The notes below the pieces were generated by a model. It saw nothing but the letters and a program-made list of their open reading frames with translations, searched no databases and was not told where the DNA came from. This document shows, in pieces, positions 59,818-64,000 of a DNA stretch of 64,000 nt. The translations under genes and the position numbers were made by a program. The stretch is from Lyophyllum atratum (taxonomy: Eukaryota > Basidiomycota > Agaricomycetes > Agaricales > Lyophyllaceae): positions 2,108,001-2,172,000 of the forward strand of contig JACGCN010000006.1 in the NCBI GenBank assembly GCA_014905825.1. The letters are read 5' to 3'. Every line of letters begins with the position of its first letter. Position 1 is the stretch's first letter.

Positions 59818-62800
59818 ATGCCACCGACGCCGAAGTCGATTAAACCGGTCGTTACGCCATCTACATCACGCTCTCTTGTTCCTGTTGGCCCTCGACATGT
59901 TCAAGTCAAAGGAAAGAACCATGGGGTCCGCAATGAAAATGGTGAGAAACCGACAACAGCTCGTGCATTAGTCCTGCGCAACGGAAAGTATGGCGCTCGA
60001 GGGACGGGAGAGATGATTCTTGTGGCAAAATTAAGCGGAAGAGAAAAGCTTGATCTCCTTGCAGGTACGCGATCTGATGTTTATGAGCCCAAGACATGGA
60101 TAAGACTGACACGATCCTGAAAAAGAGGATCTTATTGAACAGTCCAAGACCGCAGTGATGAGTCCTTTTCGCCTTGAGCAGTGCTTGAAAATTGCGGGGT
60201 CTCAGTGCAATGGTGAGCCTCATCTGGACCATCCATAAATCTATCATTTGGCTGTGATCGTTAACAAAGCTTGATGTAGCATTCTTGGACGACATCACCA
60301 ACCTTCGAGATCCACAGCTCTTTATTCATTTGATCCAGGCCGAACTCAATGCCAGGACCAAGAAGGATAAGACAAAGAGCTTCAAGGATTCATCATATGT
60401 CGCCTCGGTGGTTGCAACAAGGTAAGGTCTCAACCTTCGATCAGCCAACGATGCTAAATTTCATCAATGTACAGGATCCACAACGCTTACATGCTTGCAT
60501 CTGCTTGGAAACTCGTCTCCGAAACTTTAGCCCAGCTTGCAATTGATGGCTTGACAGACGGTTCGGTCAAGTTGCAACTCAAGAACAACGCAAACTTTCG
60601 AACTCGTTATCTCGTTCTATATGACTTGGTCAACGTATTGGTCCACATAAGCCAGTCCAAATTCTCCGTTCTTGCAACCACCACGCGTAAGTTGATAATC
60701 AATTCTTCTTACTATCTAATAGGCTGATCTATCATTTCACACAGCGCATTACGCCCGTTACTTCAAGCCAGCCCCAGATAGCAAAGAAACGGCTCCAGAG
60801 ATCATTTTCGACTGGGGAGAATTGCGAGAGGCTTGCGTGTCGTTTCTGGACTCGATCATCATCGAGTTGTGCTTCCCGCGCGCCCCATACCCCAAAGCCA
60901 TACTATATCAAATTCTTCGCGATGCCGTTGAGGAGTCCCCGAAGGAAGCGAAGCGTTTCCCCCAGGAACTATGGAACTCTGTTGGAGATCTCTCGGTAAT
61001 ACATCAAACCTCTCCGTCAAGCCCTCAAGCTGATGTTGACGTGTTGGTAGGTTTCGGTTGAACTCCAGCAGCTGCTAGAGGCCCCATTGGCAGGTCCAGA
61101 GGGTGAGGCCTGGAAGGCGGAACAGCGTGAAATGCCCGAAGAATACGAAGCATGGGTTGATGCTCAGATTTACTCTGAGAAGGCATCAGGGGATTACGCG
61201 AACTATAAGGATCTCATTTTTCCTCTGGAGAGGACGCGAACAAAGCCAGTCCTCGAGACGATGTGGAAATACATCAATCTAGTGAGTTTGGTGTCATCAG
61301 TGCTTCTTTATCGGCTAACGCACCAGCGCGCTATTCGAAGAACTATAAAGCTGTCTCAGGGGACGACATCGACACGCTCTGGGGACTAACAGATGCACTT
61401 GACCCTATACCACAGTGGCATGCGTATTACATGCCTCACTTGGCCGGCGACTCCGACTATGATTCGGACAGCAAACCAAACCCTGCTGGATTCAAGGGAA
61501 AGAAGAAGAACGCCAAGCTCCTTGCTATCACTAGCGGACCTGCAAATGACAGCGACGATTCTATGCCCGAATTGCAGTCTGTTTCCAACTCGTCCGATGA
61601 AATCGATAGCGATGACGATGAAGATTCGGACTATGAAGAAGATGACGATGATAGTGACTCTGACCAGAGCGGTTACGATACAGAGGAGGAGGACGAGCTG
61701 CGAGAAATGTTGAGGGAAGCCATGGACACAGCTCATGAAGCTGATTGGCTCCATTCAGCCAAAATGGAGAGTAAAATGGAGGGTGGTATTGACCCTTTCG
61801 CGCAGGACGATCGTAAAGGCAACCCATTTTTGAAACTTTTGGGTTCCCTGCGAGGTACGTCTGTCAAAATTGTTCATTGGTTTCGTCGAATATTTAATCT
61901 TCCTCCAGGCCGCATGTTTTCCTCGAGTCCCAAGCTCAAGACTGCAACTCGCCAAGAACCCTTGAAGCCGAAACTTGGTCGCGCTTTCCAGCCATCCCAG
62001 CCGACGAGCAAGCAAGCTCCTACAGCTACTCAGACCAAGTTCACCCAGGCGGCTAAGTCTCCCTGTCAGTTCATTGCTCTACGTTGTATATGTGATCCTG
62101 TCACTTACCGACAAATACAGCCGCGGAAGCCAAGAGCTACAAGGCCACTGTGGAAGAGGTCGAAGATGAGGAACAGGTTTCTCTCACTAAGAAGAAGAAG
62201 AAGAAAAAGCCCAAAAAGAAGAAAAAGGCAGCCGCAACTCAAGAGGCACTTGACTCAGATGTGGAAGTTCCGGTTTCGCCCACTGTATCTTCCTCTCCAC
62301 CCCCGTTAACAAAAGCACCTGTACCATTCACGCCCCCCGCCTCCCCTGCCCCCAAGAAAGTGGCTCCAAAGGCGACCCCGAGCGTTAGGACATCGATTTC
62401 TTTGGCATCAACCACGTCTCTTCCGCTGCCCTCCGAGACAGTGGCGCAGTCTGCTCGGTCCTACATCCAAACGGAGAATCTTGACGCTCAGAAGTCCAAG
62501 ATCAAGTCGAGGCCAAACCATGCTACCGTTTTCACCGAGAAGCCTGACGCGAAGAAGGGATTCTTTGGTAGACTCATGAGTCGCGCCAAAGGTGAATCCA
62601 AAGAGCCGCCACAGAAAGGCGCTAAGCACAGTTGGTTCTCGAAGCTTAGCAAGAAGTCAAAGGGTCTGATGCATCAACTTCTCAATACTGCTGATGACGA
62701 GATGAAGGGCAGCGCGCCGATGAAATGGGAAAACTTCCTCAGGGTAAAGACTAGCGCTTTAACTCTAAATACGCATCTGCTAATTTTACCTTCCAGCTAA

Positions 62801-63123
62801 TGCGGGAAATGGGTTTTGAATATGATCCTAGTACCGCTGGATCCAGTGTACGCTTTGATCCACCGGATAAGCGCGATGGGGTTAGTGCGAGGTTTCTCAT
62901 TTGCGCCACTAGATTACTTATCATATGTTCCACTCTAGCCTATCACTTTCCACAAGCGTACGTCCGCTCACCGTTCTGTCTTCTTCAGTTTTTGACTAAT
63001 TCATTGCGCGCAGCGCATCCCGACCCTACCTTGCAACCCATTCGGCTTAAAGACTATGCGAAGAGGTTGAAGAAGCACTATGGATGGAACGAAGAAGACT
63101 TTCTGAGGCAAACTGAGGCTTGA
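59818..63123 (+). CDS. Large protein of unknown function ending in a HicA-like domain
   Basis: About 12 exons join in frame to TGA 63121. The N-terminal half (to about 61500) looks globular and helical but matches no family I know (for example DITNLRDPQLFIHLIQAELN, LVLYDLVNVLVHISQSKF). Then comes an acidic Asp/Glu/Ser run (61550-61700), a Lys-only stretch (62190-62240), and a Pro/Ser-rich spacer. The last about 70 residues (from KWENFLRLMREMGFEYD to LKKHYGW) have the HicA/YcfA order: helix ending in GF, strand with the GS(H) site, strand with PITFHKPHPD, then a helix. The catalytic His of HicA is Ser here (TAGSSVRF), so RNA cleavage is unlikely and RNA or protein binding more so. That comparison is from memory of the fold. 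Confidence 0.78.
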
Positions 63124-63425
63124 AGGGAAGCATACTTCTTTGATACGAATTACAGGGGCTAGGTTACACAGGTCGAATGGTCTTCCTCCTCATTTACTAC
63201 CGCTTGGAAATCTTGCGGCTATAGATTTTACTGTAGGGCTCATTGATGGATATTTCGTGACCCTACAAAGCATCTGGCCTGTGAACCAAACAGGGAGCTT
63301 CGCCGCCACAGAGGCGTAGTGGACCATCTAATCGAATATTTGGCATGATTTATCTTGGATTGATTATTTAATGAATTGATAGCGGCAACATACTATGAAT
63401 TAATCCTCTGGTACCAAAGTCCGCC
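63124..63425. other. Spacer between the HicA-like domain gene and its small copy
   Basis: 302 bp with no coding signal; AT-rich near 63330-63400. Probably the 3' UTR of the large gene and the promoter of the small one. Confidence 0.45.
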
Positions 63426-63942
63426 ATGAACCTGCCTCCTACACCACCCGCTCCCTTAAAATATTCGAAAGCTGTGATTAACTTTGTGAATAGTGCAGAT
63501 CCGTACAACGAGGCGGGGGTTGAACCGATGAGATGGGATAAATTTCTGGAGGTATTCAAAGTCTTGATCTAATAATCATCGGGAAGTGGGCCCGCTTACT
63601 GACTGATCTCGATACCTTCCAGGTAATGCGCAAACTGAGATTCGAGGAGGAAAGCACTGAGAGTGCAAGCGCGGTGCGCTTCATCCCGCCTGAATACTTT
63701 GAGAACAACGAGGTCCGTCCCCTGGAAACTACATTACGGTCGCACTGTACTCAGTTCCTTGCGGCTAGCCCATCACGTTCCATAAGCGTCAGTGCTGCTT
63801 CTCCGTTGCACTATCTATAACTTTTGACTGGAAAATTACACCAGCGTATCCTGATCCGACTCTACCGCCTATTATGGTGACAGCCTTTGCGAGGAGGTTG
63901 AAGAAACATTATAGGGATGATTTCACGCTTGCTCACGCTTGA
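63426..63942 (+). CDS. Small gene with only a HicA-like domain (duplicate of the upstream C-terminus)
   Basis: Four exons: 63426-63549, 63624-63710, then a short exon carrying PITFHK and a last one from about 63846 to TGA 63942. The spliced protein (about 111 aa) has a 38-residue leader, then MRWDKFLEVMRKLRFEEEST, VRFIPPEYFEN, PITFHKPYPDPTLPPI and FARRLKKHYRDD. It aligns with the end of the upstream large protein along its whole core, and its introns fall at the same three places (after FLE/FLR, before PITFHK, and within the Pro codon after HK). No His is found at the HicA catalytic place (ESASAVRF). The gene lacks the whole globular part of its neighbour, so it is a truncated tandem duplicate. 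Confidence 0.75.
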
Positions 63943-64000
63943 AAGTATCTCGGGGACGAAATATGCTCCTCATGTCGCCCAGATGTACCCACCAGCGTGA

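Noticed and set aside
61263..62309. 348-codon open frame inside the large HicA-domain gene
   Set aside because: Most of it is real exon, but both ends read through introns (near 61281-61335 and 62064-62121); it is not a separate gene.
1..64000. CRISPR arrays, prokaryotic operons, ribosome-binding sites, intact transposons or viral genes
   Set aside because: The window is intron-rich fungal nuclear DNA; no regular repeat arrays, transposase, reverse transcriptase or capsid motifs were seen.

Overview
The window is nuclear DNA of a filamentous fungus, almost certainly a mushroom-forming basidiomycete (Agaricomycetes). Genes are dense and on both strands. Nearly all are broken by many very short GT-AG introns (about 48-65 bp), and some exons are as small as 9-20 nt. 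The gene set fits: a translation elongation factor eEF3, an AA9 lytic polysaccharide monooxygenase, a homeodomain factor, C2H2 factors and several Agaricomycete-type membrane proteins. I built the gene models by translating and splicing by eye. The species cannot be named from the sequence.

Layout. 1-6.3 kb: the 3'-truncated end of a cell-wall-integrity MAP kinase kinase (-), a 3.1 kb gene-free stretch, a NAA50-type N-acetyltransferase (+) and a two-finger zinc-finger factor (-). 7.8-14.8 kb: replicative DNA ligase I (+), a secreted CREG-like flavin-fold protein (+), an unrecognised conserved-looking protein (-) and a mitochondrial BolA (+). 14.9-15.1 kb: a perfect hairpin beside a decayed tRNA-like sequence. 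15.3-25.1 kb: a second C2H2 factor (+), an NDR-class kinase (-), a homeodomain factor (+) and an AA9 LPMO (-). 25.6-39.4 kb: eEF3 (-), glycerol-3-phosphate acyltransferase (-), RRP12 (+), proteasome assembly chaperone 2 (-) and ETF-alpha (-). 39.7-53.6 kb: a giant ZNFX1/Hrr1-type RZ-finger helicase (+), the PTS1 receptor PEX5 (+) and dihydroxy-acid dehydratase (+). 53.7-59.3 kb: three membrane proteins and an Ap4A phosphorylase, all on minus. 59.8-63.9 kb: a large protein ending in a HicA-like domain, followed by a small gene carrying only that domain.

Most genes are housekeeping and independently expressed: translation and ribosome biogenesis (eEF3, RRP12), proteasome assembly (PAC2), mitochondrial electron transfer and Fe-S handling (ETFA, BolA), lipid and amino-acid synthesis (GPAT, DHAD), peroxisome import (PEX5), DNA replication (LIG1). 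A smaller set is regulatory or secreted (MAPKK, NDR kinase, three transcription factors, LPMO). No secondary-metabolite cluster, rRNA, certain tRNA, CRISPR array or intact transposon was seen.

Most notable: (1) the ZNFX1-like helicase, which lacks part of its second helicase lobe; (2) a run of at least eight single-base frameshifts confined to 33.7-45.3 kb and crossing three neighbouring genes, two of them housekeeping, which looks like a low-accuracy stretch of assembly; (3) the tandem HicA-like domain pair with conserved intron positions; (4) three GC-AG introns and an unusual number of micro-exons that encode catalytic motifs.
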